64,000 nucleotides of DNA, taken from Pogostemon cablin (lineage: Eukaryota; Streptophyta; Magnoliopsida; Lamiales; Lamiaceae). Both the position numbers and the translations under genes were made by a program. Numbering within the stretch: the stretch's first letter is position 1; each line of letters opens with the position of its first letter. Location: positions 21,808,729 to 21,872,728 of the forward strand of contig CM043000.1 in NCBI GenBank assembly GCA_023678885.1, in the 5' to 3' direction. The notes beneath the pieces are model-generated. The model saw only the letters and a list, made by a program, of their open reading frames with translations, made no database searches and was not told the origin of the DNA. Of the stretch, positions 25,001 to 35,800 are shown piece after piece.

Positions 25001-28000
25001 TCAGAGTGCAGTGCATCTCTCCAAGCATCAAGGATATCATGAAAGGACCAAGCACATTGATGTAAGGTTATATTTCATAAGAGACATGATAGACAAGGGG
25101 GTAGTAAGTGTCAAGAAGATCAAGACAGATGACAATCCTGCAGACATGTTTACAAAAGCCTTACCAGCCAAGAAGTATGAGCTGTGTAAGCACTTGATTC
25201 AACTGAATTAAGTAAGGAAGGAAAGGTTGCTGCTCCTTATAAAAGCAGCAAGGTGGAGAAGATGAAGCTAACATGATGATGCAAGGTCTAAGGTGGAGAA
25301 TTGTGAAGATGTAGACCATGCATAAGTGAATGCTGCATGCATGTGTGTATACTGCTTGAGCATGTGTGTATAAGAACTAAGAACATGCCACGTGGAGTTC
25401 ATGCATTGGTGGATTAAGTGTGTAAAAGGATTGCCTAGCTGCCGTTGGATTGAACACAAAGCAAAGTGATCAGATGGAGGCAGTATCAGCTGGAAGCATC
25501 AGCTGGAAGGTGGATGATCAGTTGGTTGCAACTGATTTGGTTACAACAGTTTCATCAGTTGGTTACAACTGATTGAAGTATGCGCATTGTGATTGGATGA
25601 AAAGGATTCTACACGTTAGACACACATCCATATAAGTTGAAGAACTGTCAGCTGAGATTGATCATCATCAACACATCTTCTTCACATATCAGTTTGAAAC
25701 AAGCTTAAGAATTAGGGTTTTCAGGTGTGCTTATAGTCTTGTAACCATCATCTTCATTGTTTTGTGAATTCTTCTCTTAAGAAAGTGGATGTAGGCTTAT
25801 GCCGAACCACTATACATCATTGTGTTGATCTCTTTCATTTCATTCTTCATTTGTTAATCAATTAGTGTGTGAAACGTGAGGGATCAAACGTTTAAGTGAG
25901 TGCAAGTTCTTGAGTGTTCTTCATCAAGTGTTTGCTTAAGTTTCACAAGACTAACAAACCTAGAAATCAGCTCTATTGGCTTGGCTCTTTAAGCAAATCA
26001 AGTCAAAATTTCAAGCTCAACTGAGTTATTTGAGTGGCTTGTTTAATTTAACACCTCTTCTAAAACCTGAGATTACAACTGTGAAAATGGGTCTTAGAAA
26101 CCACCTTAAACTCGTCAATGACCAATACTACCCATCCTTGGACACCCCTGATTGAGATCAACTGCTGTCCAATGGACTCTTACTTTCTGTAAATACTAGT
26201 AATTTTATCAAATTTTGGGTTCCAGGAGAATTACCCCGGGCAATCTTCAATATATCTTCTCTGCTAACTGTGGACGTGGGAACTAACCAAATGTCTGGCA
26301 GCATTCCACAAGAAATTTGCAGGCAGCCTGCTGCAAGAAATATACGATACTTGGGTCTTGAAAAAAATCAATTTGGAGGAGAGATCCCACCCACTCTCAT
26401 CCTTTGTTATTCTCTGCAAACCCTGTCTCTGGGCCAGAACAAGTTTACTGGAAACATCCCGACAGGAATCTGGAACTTATCAGCAATTCAGGACATTGGT
26501 TTGGGCGACAACGGGTTTACGGGTACCATTCCCCCCTCCATCGCCAATCTCTCTAATTTATTGATATTCGATGCTCCTGACAACAAGTTTTATGGTACAA
26601 TTCCTCCACAAATCGGACAACTATCCAGTTTATATCGGTTGGCTCTTGACGAGAATCTGCTACATGGTGAAGTACCAGAATCTCTGTTTAACCTTTCCAG
26701 CTTACTCATCTTTTCTATCTCAGTAAACAATCTATCCGGCGTTCTTCCAGTTTCTATGGGCTTGGGGCTTTCAAGCATTGAATACCTATTTCTTAACAAT
26801 AATATGTTCACTGGAAAGATTCCTGAATCTATTTCAAATCTTACGGTTCTGCAAATACTTGATCTTTATAACAATATGTTTGCTGGAAATCTGCCGATAA
26901 ATATTGGCAACTTAGGCCAACTCAAGATGCTGCGCCTGGGTAACAATCAGTTGACAAACAACTTGTCTGAACCCGAGCAAGACTTCTTGTCTTCCTTGTC
27001 TAATTGCAACTCTCTTGAGATCATTAGCATAGAATCCAATCCCATAACTGGAGTCCTCCCAAGGTCCTTAGGTTCGAGAAATCTATCTGAATCTCTTCAA
27101 CAACTCACTGCATACTCTTGCAGTCTAGCTGGTCAACTCCCAAGTGAGATTGGGAACTTAAGGAGCCTAATAAAGTTAAGCCTTGGGGACAATAACTTGA
27201 TAGGAGGCATCCCAGAGTCACTCGCGAATTTAAGAAACTTGCAGAAGTTGGATCTGTTCGGCAACAAGTTGCAGGGTCCTGTTTTCCATGTCTTATGCAA
27301 GCTGGAAAATCTGTTTCATGTTGATTTAAGGGACAATAGTTTCTTCGGACAGCTCCCAGGGTGTTTAGGGAATCTTTCTATGATGACAGAAATCAATTTG
27401 GCTCACAATGCATTCAATTCCAGCATTCCGTCCAGTTTCTGGTCTAAGGAATGGATTACAGTGAACTTGTCAAACAATTTCTTTGATGGATCTTTGTCTC
27501 AAGAGATTGGCACAATGAAGAGCTTAACAGAGTTGGATCTATCTGGAAATCGGATTTCGGGTGAAATTCCAACTATGTTGTCACAACTTAAGACCCTAAC
27601 ACATCTCTCCTTGGCAAATAACAGAATGGATGGCCCAATAAATGAATCTTTTGCTTCTTTGAAAGATCTGGAATACTTGGATTTGTCCAACAACAAATTT
27701 TCTGGTTCAATTCCAAAGTCGTTGGAAGCACTTGTGCATCTTACATACCTCAATGTTTCGTTCAACGATCTTAGTGGCGAAATTCCTGATGGAGGGCCTT
27801 TTGTCAACTTTATAGCCGAATATTTTGCAGCTAATAAAGGTCTGTGCGGAGCACCCCGGTTCAAAGTGGGAGCTTGTAAAAACAGAGATTCAAGCAAAAA
27901 CAAGCATTTAAAGTATATACTACCTGCAATTGCTTCTGTTATATTGTTTGCTGCTGTGCTTCTCTTCTTGATCCTGAGACATCGCCGTAGAAATCTTTCA

Positions 28001-29022
28001 TCATTATCTTTTCAGAATTTGCCTCTTGCAGTAATTCATGAGAGGATTTCGTATTATGAACTCCTTCAAGCTACAAGCAACTTTGATGATAAAAACTTGA
28101 TTGGGAGAGGTAGCATTGGATCAGTATACAAGGGATTCTTTTCTGATGAAACGGTTGTTGCTATCAAGGTCTTCAATCTTGATGTACGTAATGCACTCAA
28201 AAGCTTTGACATGGAGTGCCGAATACTGAACAACCTTCGACACAGAAACCTGGTCAAGGTTATCACTTCTTGCTCCAACAATGAATTTAAGGCCTTGGTG
28301 ATGCCATATATGCCAAATGGCAACCTTGAAAATTGCCTCCACTCTTCAGAATATTGTTCCTTGAGCATTTTTCAGAGATTTGGAATAATGATGGATGTGG
28401 CGTTTGCTATGGAGTACTTGCACGGAGGGTACACGATCCCAATCGCCCATTGTGACTTGAAGCCCAGCAACATCCTTCTAGACGACGACATGGTTGCCCA
28501 TGTAGGCGACTTTGGGATCGCCAAGCTCTTGACTCAAGAACAGAGGATATATCAGACCACAACTTTGGGTACCATCGGATACATGGCACCGGGTAAAGAA
28601 TTATATATATTTGTTTGAATTCATTTGCAAGATTAATTTGTTGTTATATGATAAACTTTGCAGAGTATGGGTCGAGCGGATTGATTTCGACCACAGTAGA
28701 TGTTTATAGCTACGGCATTTTGTTGATGGAAGTATTTTCAAGAAGAAAGCCGACAGATGAGATGTTTTCAGGAGAGTTGACGATGAGGAGATGGGTGTCG
28801 GAATCATTTCCGAGCTCAGTGTTGCAGATTGTTGATGGCGATCTGCTGAACATAAAAGATGAAAGTACAAGAGGCAGATATGTAGGTTGCTTGACATCGA
28901 TTATTGAAGTAGCTCTCGACTGTACGATCGATTTGCCAGATGAGAGGCCTAATATGAAAGATGTTGTGGCAAGGGTCAACAAGATCTTCTTGAAATTGTC
29001 CAAGAAACTGCAAGAACAGTAG
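19018..29022 (+). CDS. LRR receptor-like kinase, subfamily XII (Xa21/EFR/FLS2-like, non-RD), with copia in intron 1
   Basis: Exon 1 runs 19018-19624, exon 2 26226-28592, and exon 3 28664-29022. All junctions are GT..AG with compatible phases, giving 1110 residues in one open frame. Order: signal peptide about 1-24; LRR N-cap with a CSWIGVMC pair; a long run of plant LRRs (roughly 55-700, with repeated NxLxGxIPxxxxxL); one membrane helix (ILPAIASVILFAAVLLFLIL); kinase domain with P-loop GRGSIGSV, Lys in VAIK, HCDLKPSN catalytic loop, GDFG and MAPEYG. The Cys before the catalytic Asp makes it a non-RD kinase, typical of pattern-recognition receptors. It should sit in the plasma membrane and sense an extracellular ligand; the ligand is unknown. 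Intron 1 is 6.6 kb because of a sense-oriented Ty1/copia insertion, which may cause premature polyadenylation. The frame itself is not damaged. Confidence 0.9.
20018..20240. mobile_element. Stowaway-like MITE relic in kinase intron 1
   Basis: The interior GTAGTGGGTAGTTGTATTAG, GTGTGGGTCCCATGTGT and right end AAGACGGAGGGAATA match the family. The left end is degraded. Just downstream, 20262-20300 contains GGATCTCCTGTTACATTTTGG, a lone end of the hAT-like CTGTTAC family. Confidence 0.55.
20511..21159 (+). repeat. 5' LTR of the copia element
   Basis: Direct repeat of 25302-25950, 649 bp, starting TGTGAAGATGTAGACC. The right boundary is set by the exact CTAAC target duplication. It should carry the element promoter, oriented with the host gene. 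Confidence 0.9.
21222..25211 (+). pseudogene. Copia gag-pol, single frame with seven in-frame stops
   Basis: From the ATG at 21222 to the stop at 25211 the sequence stays in one frame of 1330 codons with no frameshift. It has stops at 22467, 22713, 22791, 23697, 23748, 23796 and 24741. Domains: gag (MVTTKFDVEKFTEKVDFSLW); CCHC zinc knuckle CFHCNKSGHFKKQC; protease active site LDSGCTFH; GAG-pre-integrase LWHGRLAHV; integrase core with SDNGLEFVSEEF and GTPQQNGVAERMN; reverse transcriptase with LYGLKQSPRQW and YVDDILIA; RNase H with STTEAEFVA, DNQSAV and ERTKHIDV. Five or more of the stops fall where related elements have tryptophan. The element cannot make its own polyprotein. Confidence 0.92.
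25302..25950 (+). repeat. 3' LTR of the copia element
   Basis: 649 bp, direct repeat of 20511-21159. It is preceded by a purine-rich stretch (AAGGTGGAGAAGATGAAG and AAGGTGGAGAAT), the likely polypurine tract, and followed by the CTAAC target duplication. Confidence 0.9.
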
Positions 29023-30708
29023 TGTATATGCTTAATTTTTGCAGAATCTTTTCCTCCTTTCAAGAAATTCGACCTTTGCTCTACTCTTTAATTAGTTTCT
29101 TCTTTGCACCGAAGGTTTGACAATGGCGGCCAACTGTTTGATATGATGTCTGATTGGCAACTGGACTCCTGTTTTATATATGTATATGCAATCATATTTT
29201 TGTCATTTACAGCGGAAATCAGACATGGATCGGAGGGCAGATATTTACACGAGATAAAATATTTCCATTCCAATAAGAGTTACTCAGAATATGTAAACAA
29301 CGTGTTTCAGAGTTTTTTATTTTTTTATTTACTTTTTTAAAATAATGTATCTTTTCATGTAATAACTAAAATAAAATATACTCTCTCCATCTAAGTTAAA
29401 TTTCACATTTTTTGTTTTGTTTGTCCTACAATTTTATCATTAAAAAAAAACATCACATCAAAATCTCTACTCTTAAAAGTATAACTTAATTACAAAATTA
29501 AGTATTCTAGCGCATATATATGATATAATTTATAATTTATTTATTATAACTAAAAATACTACATTACCTCAAAAGTCTATAAAATTGCTAAAAAATAATT
29601 TTTCTTAAATTTCATGTATAAAATAACTCCAAAGATTATTTTTGTATGGGGGAGTATATATATGTATTTGAAAAGAATGCAAGGTGAAAAATTTAATAGA
29701 ATTCTAATAGAAAGTGTGAAACTTTTTTTTTTGACAGAAAAAGTGTGAAACTATTAGACCCCTCAAATGAAAGGTTTTATGAGACAATGATATTTCAAAA
29801 AACATGAATGGTGGGTTTTTTTCTAATGAGTGTTACCGTAGAGTGGAATGGGACCCGCACTGCAGAAGATAGGTTTTTGACAATAAAAGGCAAAATATGA
29901 TTGAACAATTATAAGTTAACGTTGTACAAGATATGTTAACATTTCAGAAAGTTATAATATTAAATTAATTACATGAAAGGTTAATGTTTTAAAAGATAAA
30001 TTAAATTTTAGAAGTTATGTTAACTTCTCAAAAGATAGGTTAACATTTTAGTTATGTATATATTTATTTGGTTTCAGGGTGGTTAGGGAGAAAACACTCT
30101 CATAGATGGACAATCAATATGCACAAATAAAATTACAGAAGTTGAATTGACATGATAAATAAAAAAATTATTTAGTTATTGATTAATTAATAGAAGGTTA
30201 AAATAAAATTAAAGGAGTTGAATGGACATGATAAATTAAAAAATTATTTAGTTATTGATTACATAAAAGGTTAAATTCGCAAGAAAGAAAAATAAGTAGA
30301 GATAAAATAGAGAAAAAAATATTTTTTAATTGCTAGCTATTTTTAATATATTATGATTATAATTATCATTAAATAAAAAATGAATGAACATGATTAATTA
30401 ATTAGTTAAATATTAAATTCTAAAAGATTAGGATAAAATTGTAAATAATAAGAATGGTGAGGAACATATTTGTTTAAAAGTATTTCTCAAACAATACACA
30501 CTCTTAAAAGATTATTAAAGATAAAGATAAAAGTTTAAAGATAAAAGATATGAATGTGGTGATGCTACAAGAAAAGGTCTCCACACCCTGGTATACGAGG
30601 AGACTCACTCCACAACCACTAGAATCTTATCTTTATTTTGTAGCTATATTTATATAAAGAGCATAAAACTAAGTGAACAAAGCATTGAATGCCAGCTTCA
30701 GTTCAAAA
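29023..30708. other. Intergenic region between receptor kinase and peptide gene
   Basis: The first 150 bp (about 29113-29160, GGCCAACTGTTTGATATGAT) is shared with the 3' flank of the paralogous kinase (about 37350-37390, opposite strand), so the duplication extends past the stop codon. A Stowaway-like MITE lies at 29381-29654. The rest is AT-rich without recognised features, including AAAATTATTTAGTTATTGAT repeats at about 30165-30260. Confidence 0.5.
29381..29654. mobile_element. Stowaway-like MITE
   Basis: CTCTCTCCATCTAAG after TA on the left; ATGGGGGAG before TA on the right. The interior wording TTTCTTAAATTTC and AAAAGTCTATAAAATTG resembles the 5' unit at 55.7 kb. Diverged. Confidence 0.6.
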
Positions 30709-31748
30709 ATGGCTTCATCCAAAAGATTTTTACTTCTTTTAGGTCTTCTTGTCCTAACAATGTATGTGTTTCTAATCATGTTCTCCTCCCAAGTGACTGC
30801 AGCTACTTCACATGACCATCAAAAGGGTAAGCAACTACTCCATTACAATCTCATCTCAAATTCAAGTATCCTTCCATGCTAAGCTAGCAAATCTTCAATC
30901 ATATATTTAATGACTCCATGCACACAAATTAACCCTCTCATTTATGATCCAAAGCATGTAGCATGTTGGCGACGAAACTTGGAGATGGATTTCTATATAG
31001 TTCCTAAGAGAAAATCATGTGCGGCTTAGTATATTGGGTCCACAATCTAGGGAGCATTTATATATAATTATTTAGTTATGTCATCCATAATCATCTAGTC
31101 ACATAGTATATTGAGTATCTACTCAATTTGTCCATATCATTATTATTATTATATCCCATGAACTTTTATCTTAATTAAATCACTTAATTAAGTTCCCAAA
31201 TTAATATCACTACAAAAAAAGTAATTTTTAGCAACCGAATTTAGCAACGGAATGCAATCTGTTGGTAATTACCGATGGATTGCAACAAAAATGACAATTT
31301 TATTTTAGCAACGGAATGCCAACGGATTTATTCTCTATTTTAGCAACGGAATTCAATCCATTGGTAATTACCAACGGATTAGCAAGAGAATCATTATATA
31401 AATTACCAACGAAATTATTAGCAACGAATTACCAACGTAATTGATTTTTCGTTGTTAAAAATTTACCAACCACTACTTTAGCAACGAAATTTTACCAACG
31501 GATTCCGTTGCTAATCCGTTGGTAAGTCAATTTAACAATGAAATTAAGGCTTTTAGCAATAGAATATTTCGTTGCTTAACAAACAGTTTTTTATAGTGTA
31601 TATTAATTAATTAAATTATTAATGAATTCATAATTTCCTGACAGGATTCCAGGGGCCCCCACGTGGTTCCTGCTGCTACTACAACCCCCATCACGGCGGT
31701 CGTAAATGTTGCCCCCCTTCTCACAAGTCACGGTCTGCACCACCTTGA
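30709..31748 (+). CDS. Small secreted His/Cys-rich peptide (73 residues), two exons
   Basis: Exon 1 runs 30709-30826 and ends AAG G|GTAAGC. The intron is 30827-31644, and exon 2 (31645-31748) starts after TTTCCTGACAG. The joined frame gives 73 residues. A signal peptide (MASSKRFLLLLGLLVLTMYV..FSSQVTAA) is followed by a mature tail of about 40 residues with TSHDHQKGFQGPPRGS, CCYYNPHHGGRKCC and PPSHKSRSAPP. The tail has four cysteines as two CC pairs flanking a Tyr/His/Gly core, is basic, and ends in Pro/Ser. The N-terminus resembles plant glycine-rich/cysteine-rich secreted proteins; I do not recognise the mature part. It should enter the secretory pathway to the apoplast. Metal binding (four His, four Cys), antimicrobial or signalling roles are guesses. 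The intron carries a CACTA-type MITE. A paralogous exon 1 lies at 15115. The alternative is that exon 2 is chance; the exact phase match and the Cys pattern argue against that. Confidence 0.68.
31013..31200. repeat. Dispersed repeat shared with 48954-49130
   Basis: ATCATGTGCGGCTTAGTAT, then CCATAATCATCTAGTCACAT, ATCTACTCAATTTGTCC and TTAATTAAATCACTTAATTA recur in the same order at 48954-49130. It may be an LTR-derived fragment; the class is not assigned. Confidence 0.55.
31208..31598. mobile_element. CACTA-type MITE in the peptide-gene intron
   Basis: Starts CACTACAAAAAAAG and ends GTTTTTTATAGTG, the CACTA (EnSpm) terminal signature, with a 3-bp TAT target duplication on both sides. The 391-bp body is built of inverted AGCAACGGAAT, TACCAACGGATT and ATCCGTTGGTAA words. 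It has no coding capacity and is related to 54610-54987 and 57439-57817. Confidence 0.85.
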
Positions 31749-31859
31749 CCACTATTAAGTTGTTATGTAAACACAAAATATGCATGTGTATTGTCAATGC
31801 CAATCTGGACATTTTCCAGAATTGTAGCCTATAAAGAAAATAGGCCCAAATAAATAATA

Positions 31860-32110
31860 CTCCCTCCGTCTCAGGTTAACGTTGACGTTTGCTTTTTGCA
31901 CGTAAATTAAGAGATATAATATTTTAATATATAGTGAGGTGAGAGAAATAATATTTAATATAAAGTGTGTAGTTGTATTAGTGTTGTGTTGGGGCCCTAC
32001 ATGAAATAATTAATTATTTTGTGTGAGCCCAATTGAATAAAAAAAATGTAAATCTGAACGTGGGACAACCCAAAATGGAAAGTGTAAATCTTAACGCGGG
32101 ACGGAGGGAG
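31860..32110. mobile_element. Stowaway-like MITE with intact ends
   Basis: CTCCCTCCGTCTCAGG at the left and GCGGGACGGAGGGAG at the right, flanked by TA. The interior contains GTTAACGTTGACGTTTGC mirrored by GTAAATCTTAACGC. About 251 bp. Confidence 0.85.
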
Positions 32111-32492
32111 TATATATATATATTTAAAATGACTTCTTTTAGTATTTTGAGAAGAAAATTCATCGGTTAATTTGTTCCAATTAATTTTTTTTTGCAATAC
32201 ATAAAATTGCTTATCCATTTAATATTTCTTGTGATTTAGTTGAACAACACAAGTAAGGTTTTAATAACTTCCGTTTAGAAAAGCTTTCTTTATGCAGTAG
32301 TCACAGTAACGTGTAAAATTAATATTTCAACCGATCATTTTTAATTTATTAATTTTACTATTTTGCATTCACTCTTAATTTATTAATTTCTTTTTTTACT
32401 AGACACATGAGACCCACACATTACTAATATAAGTAAAATATGCGACTCACACACTGTATTAATACAACTATTCACTACACATAAAATAATAT

Positions 32493-32571
32493 TTCCTCCG
32501 TCCCGAAATTTTTTGCACACTTTCTTTGTAAATTACAAAGGAAGTGTGCAAAAAATTTTGGGATGGAGGAA
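32493..32571. mobile_element. Very short near-perfect palindromic MITE
   Basis: TTCCTCCGTCCCGAAATTTT then TTGCACACTTTCTTTGTAA meets its own inverse AATTACAAAGGAAGTGTGC then AAAAAATTTTGGGATGGAGG. The unit is about 79 bp and can fold into a single hairpin. It lies within remnants of an older MITE (GAGACCCACACATTAC, ACTATTCACTACACATAAA at about 32405-32490). Confidence 0.75.
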
Positions 32572-32590
32572 GTAATACACTTTAATCTAC

Positions 32591-32838
32591 CCTTTCTGTC
32601 ACACGTTAAGATTTATATTTTTTATTTTGATTTGTCTCAAGTTAAAATTTAAATTTATTTTTTTGTTAGGTGGGATCCACACAAAATAATTAATATATTT
32701 TTATAGACCCTACAAAATATTAATACAACTATTCATTATAATTAAAATATTATATTTTTCAACTCACTACATTAAAATATTATATTTTTAATCTACATGT
32801 AATAAGCAAGCATTAACATTAAGGCGAGACGAATGGAG
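32591..32838. mobile_element. Stowaway-like MITE, decayed
   Basis: Left CCTTTCTGTCACACGTTAAG; right TTAAGGCGAGACGAATGGAG. Interior GGGATCCACACAAAATAATT and ACTATTCATTATAATTAAA. It belongs to the 31860-32110 family. Confidence 0.6.
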
Positions 32839-35800
32839 TATTGCAACAAGGCATTGAGATAACAACTCGAAGCATTTACAAGTGTCTTTTTCTATTAATA
32901 AAGTTGCTTGTAACACTTTTAATTCAGAAAAATAATTTGGATTATTATCTAAAGAATTGTCATGTATTAAATTGCTTTTAAAATTCTCTAACAACTTTTC
33001 TTCAATTTATCATTATTTAAAGATTTTAATTTTTCATAATCAAATAGAATCCAGAAATATCATTATATATTTTGCAATTAAAATCTACTTTTTAACACAC
33101 AAATAACATCTATTAAGATATTAAAATAATTCGTTCTAATAAAATCTTTACCAGATTGTATATTCTCATTATGTGAATTTTCATCATATTGTTTTCTCTT
33201 CTATTATTTTTTAAATAAAAACATAGGTTCAGTATCAATTTTTATTACAAGATTCATTCATGACAATAGCTAATTGCCGTACCATAAATGAATATAGTGT
33301 CTTTTCGGATCTAAAAAATTGATGGAGAGTTGATCTACTGTGCATTAGGGCAATTAAAAACATACTTCATATTTAAAAATGGGTCATATATATAACCCAA
33401 ATTATCCTAAATCGGTCATTTTTTCTTCGAGTCTAACGCGACATCAGCCTCCTCCGTTCTCTCTCTTCTCCGTCTTCTCCCTCTCTTCTCTCTCTTCTCC
33501 ATCTCTTCTCTCTTCTATAGTATGCTCCGCCTTCTCCCGCCTCCATTCCCTCCGATTTCGTGCTGCCTCCGTCTCCACATTTCTGCCTTATCGTCACGCT
33601 GCCTCTTCCTCTCAGATCTCATCCTCAATCCGTTTCTCGCTTTCAATCCTCCCACCGCTTTCTCCCACCGGCCGCCTCCGAGCCGTGCCGCGCTCATTAC
33701 CACACGTTTCTTCATCGCCTTCTCTCACCGGCCGCCTCCTTTGATGATTCCGCCGCCTACCTCCTTCCTCATCTCCTTTTATGATTCCGCCGCCTACCTC
33801 CTTCCTCGCACAATCACACCTCTCCGCCGTCTCACGCACCGGATCTACGTGTCCAACATATCTATTTTTCATATTTTTTTTTTGTGTGTATCAATTCTTG
33901 CAGATCTATATATTTTTTTGTGTATATACTCTTTCAAATCTGTATGTATTCTCTCAAATTATGTAATTAATATTCTATAATTGATATCTCTTTATATTCA
34001 TACATCAAAATCAATATATAGTATTCTGGAATTGATTTTGATTTGAGATTTTAATTCAAAATGTATTCTCTATATATTTTTATTTTTATTCTATTCTTAA
34101 GTTTTATTTTTTTATTTGTAATAATGTATGAATTTTTATGCAACAATGTATGAATTTTTATTCATTCATGTATATTGTCAGAAAATATTGTAACATATTA
34201 AATTATAGTCATATATTTTTTTCTTAAAAAAGAAATACATTTATTAAAAATAATGTATACATTACTTAATTACAACTAATACAATTAGATATCAAAATAA
34301 AATATCAATATTGATAAATTTTAAAAATTAAAAAAAGTAATACATTTATTTAGAATAACATATACATTATTGAATAATAACTAATACAGTTAGTTATCAA
34401 AATTATATACACTCAAAATTAAAAGTAATACATTTATTTTATATGATGTACACACTATTTAGTTAAAAGTAATACAAATAAAAATTCAAAAATATTTGAT
34501 GCATTTATATTTAAAGTTAATAAATACATTAAAGAGTAAAAAGATATACAATTGTTTTAAATAACATATACATTAATGAATAAAAAGATATACATTTATT
34601 TTAATAATAATGCTGATACAAATAGAACTATTCACTACAGGTAAGTTCTGTTTTTCTCCTTCCATCAGCATCCAACCACAGTCTCTTTTCATCCTTCAAC
34701 CATCTTCTCCTTTTCTCCTTCTTCAACAGTATCAATCATAGAATACCTTAATCGAATACTCATTGGAGACACAATCATCTGATTTTTTAAAAGATCTCAA
34801 ACAAACTCATGATGCTTGAACAGATCTGGAAGATATGTTTGAAATTTTTTGAAAGAATATGTCAATAGCGTCCAAATCTGTTCGAAAAAAATTGGAAGAA
34901 TATGTCAATGGCTTTGGTATTGCAGCGGAAAGAGAAAGAAGGAAATGTGAGCGGCAGGAGAAGGAAGCCATGGAGGTGGGGAGATGAGACAGAGCCGGCA
35001 GCGGAGCAAGGAAGTCGTTGGAGATGCAAAGAAAAGACTAGAAAGAGAGATAGGGGTTAGAGAGAGAGAGGAAGTTAGAGAGAGCGTGAAATATTAATGA
35101 TATATTTAACTAAGTCTATATAAATATCATGGGTCGTGGGTAAAATTTGACCAAATTATACCTTAAAAACTAGTGCACAGTATTTGCCATTGATGGACTA
35201 GATTTATGGAAAAAACCTACCGCTATTAATATTTCCTTTCTAATATCTAAGGATAATATAAATTATGTACAAAATTATATTAATGTAAAGTATGTGAGAC
35301 GTTATTTATGTGATAGCTTCGTGAAACATGTTATAGTATGTTTATTATATAGATAAAGTATATTTAATGGTTGCTAAAATATATTTTCTGAAGTATGTTA
35401 ATTATTAAAATATGATTTTAACGTGTTATAATATGATTCATTACTGATATATTTTAACTACAAATAAACATACTTTACCTATATAATAAACATACTTTAA
35501 TAATAAGTTGATCCGTCTCGCATAAAAGTTTCACACATAAAAGTGTCTCATAAAAGTGTCTCATAAATATAAATTTTGGGTCTCATAATATATGGCCAGG
35601 GCATCGCCCTAGACATCCCTAAGAGCCACCACTGTGTATTGTAAATTGAGTGGCAACCCTCTCAAGTTTTTTATTGTTGGAGTTTTTATGGGAAGAATTT
35701 AAACAGTTTTTTTTTTTTTTCATGTATGGAGTTTTTTAGGTATGATAATAGAATAAAAGCAGATTAAATAACTAAAATTTCCAGTTTACACATACATTTT

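Larger units (their letters stand above)
20511..25950 (+). mobile_element. Ty1/copia LTR retrotransposon, full length but coding-defective
   Basis: The element is 5440 bp in intron 1 of the receptor kinase, same strand as the gene. Both LTRs are 649 bp and differ at roughly 17 positions by eye (about 97.4% identical). The 5-bp target duplication CTAAC is exact (20506-20510 and 25951-25955). The LTRs start TGTGAAGATG but, by the target duplication, end ...CAAGA/TAAGA instead of the usual CA. Just inside the left LTR is TGGCGTCGTCTGTGGGAAG, a possible primer-binding site. The internal order is gag, protease, integrase, reverse transcriptase, RNase H, which defines Ty1/copia. Confidence 0.93.

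Noticed and set aside
33379..33980. Several overlapping frames on both strands, some more than 100 codons
   Set aside because: Derived from CT-rich DNA (Ser/Pro/Leu or Arg/Glu runs), overlapping in many frames, no domain, no convincing start context.
33317..35200. Possible large transposon with a CT-rich left arm and GA-rich right arm (TACTGTGCAT near 33337 and GTGCACAGTA near 35184)
   Set aside because: Terminal inverted repeats are too weak and no target duplication was found; kept only as a region note.
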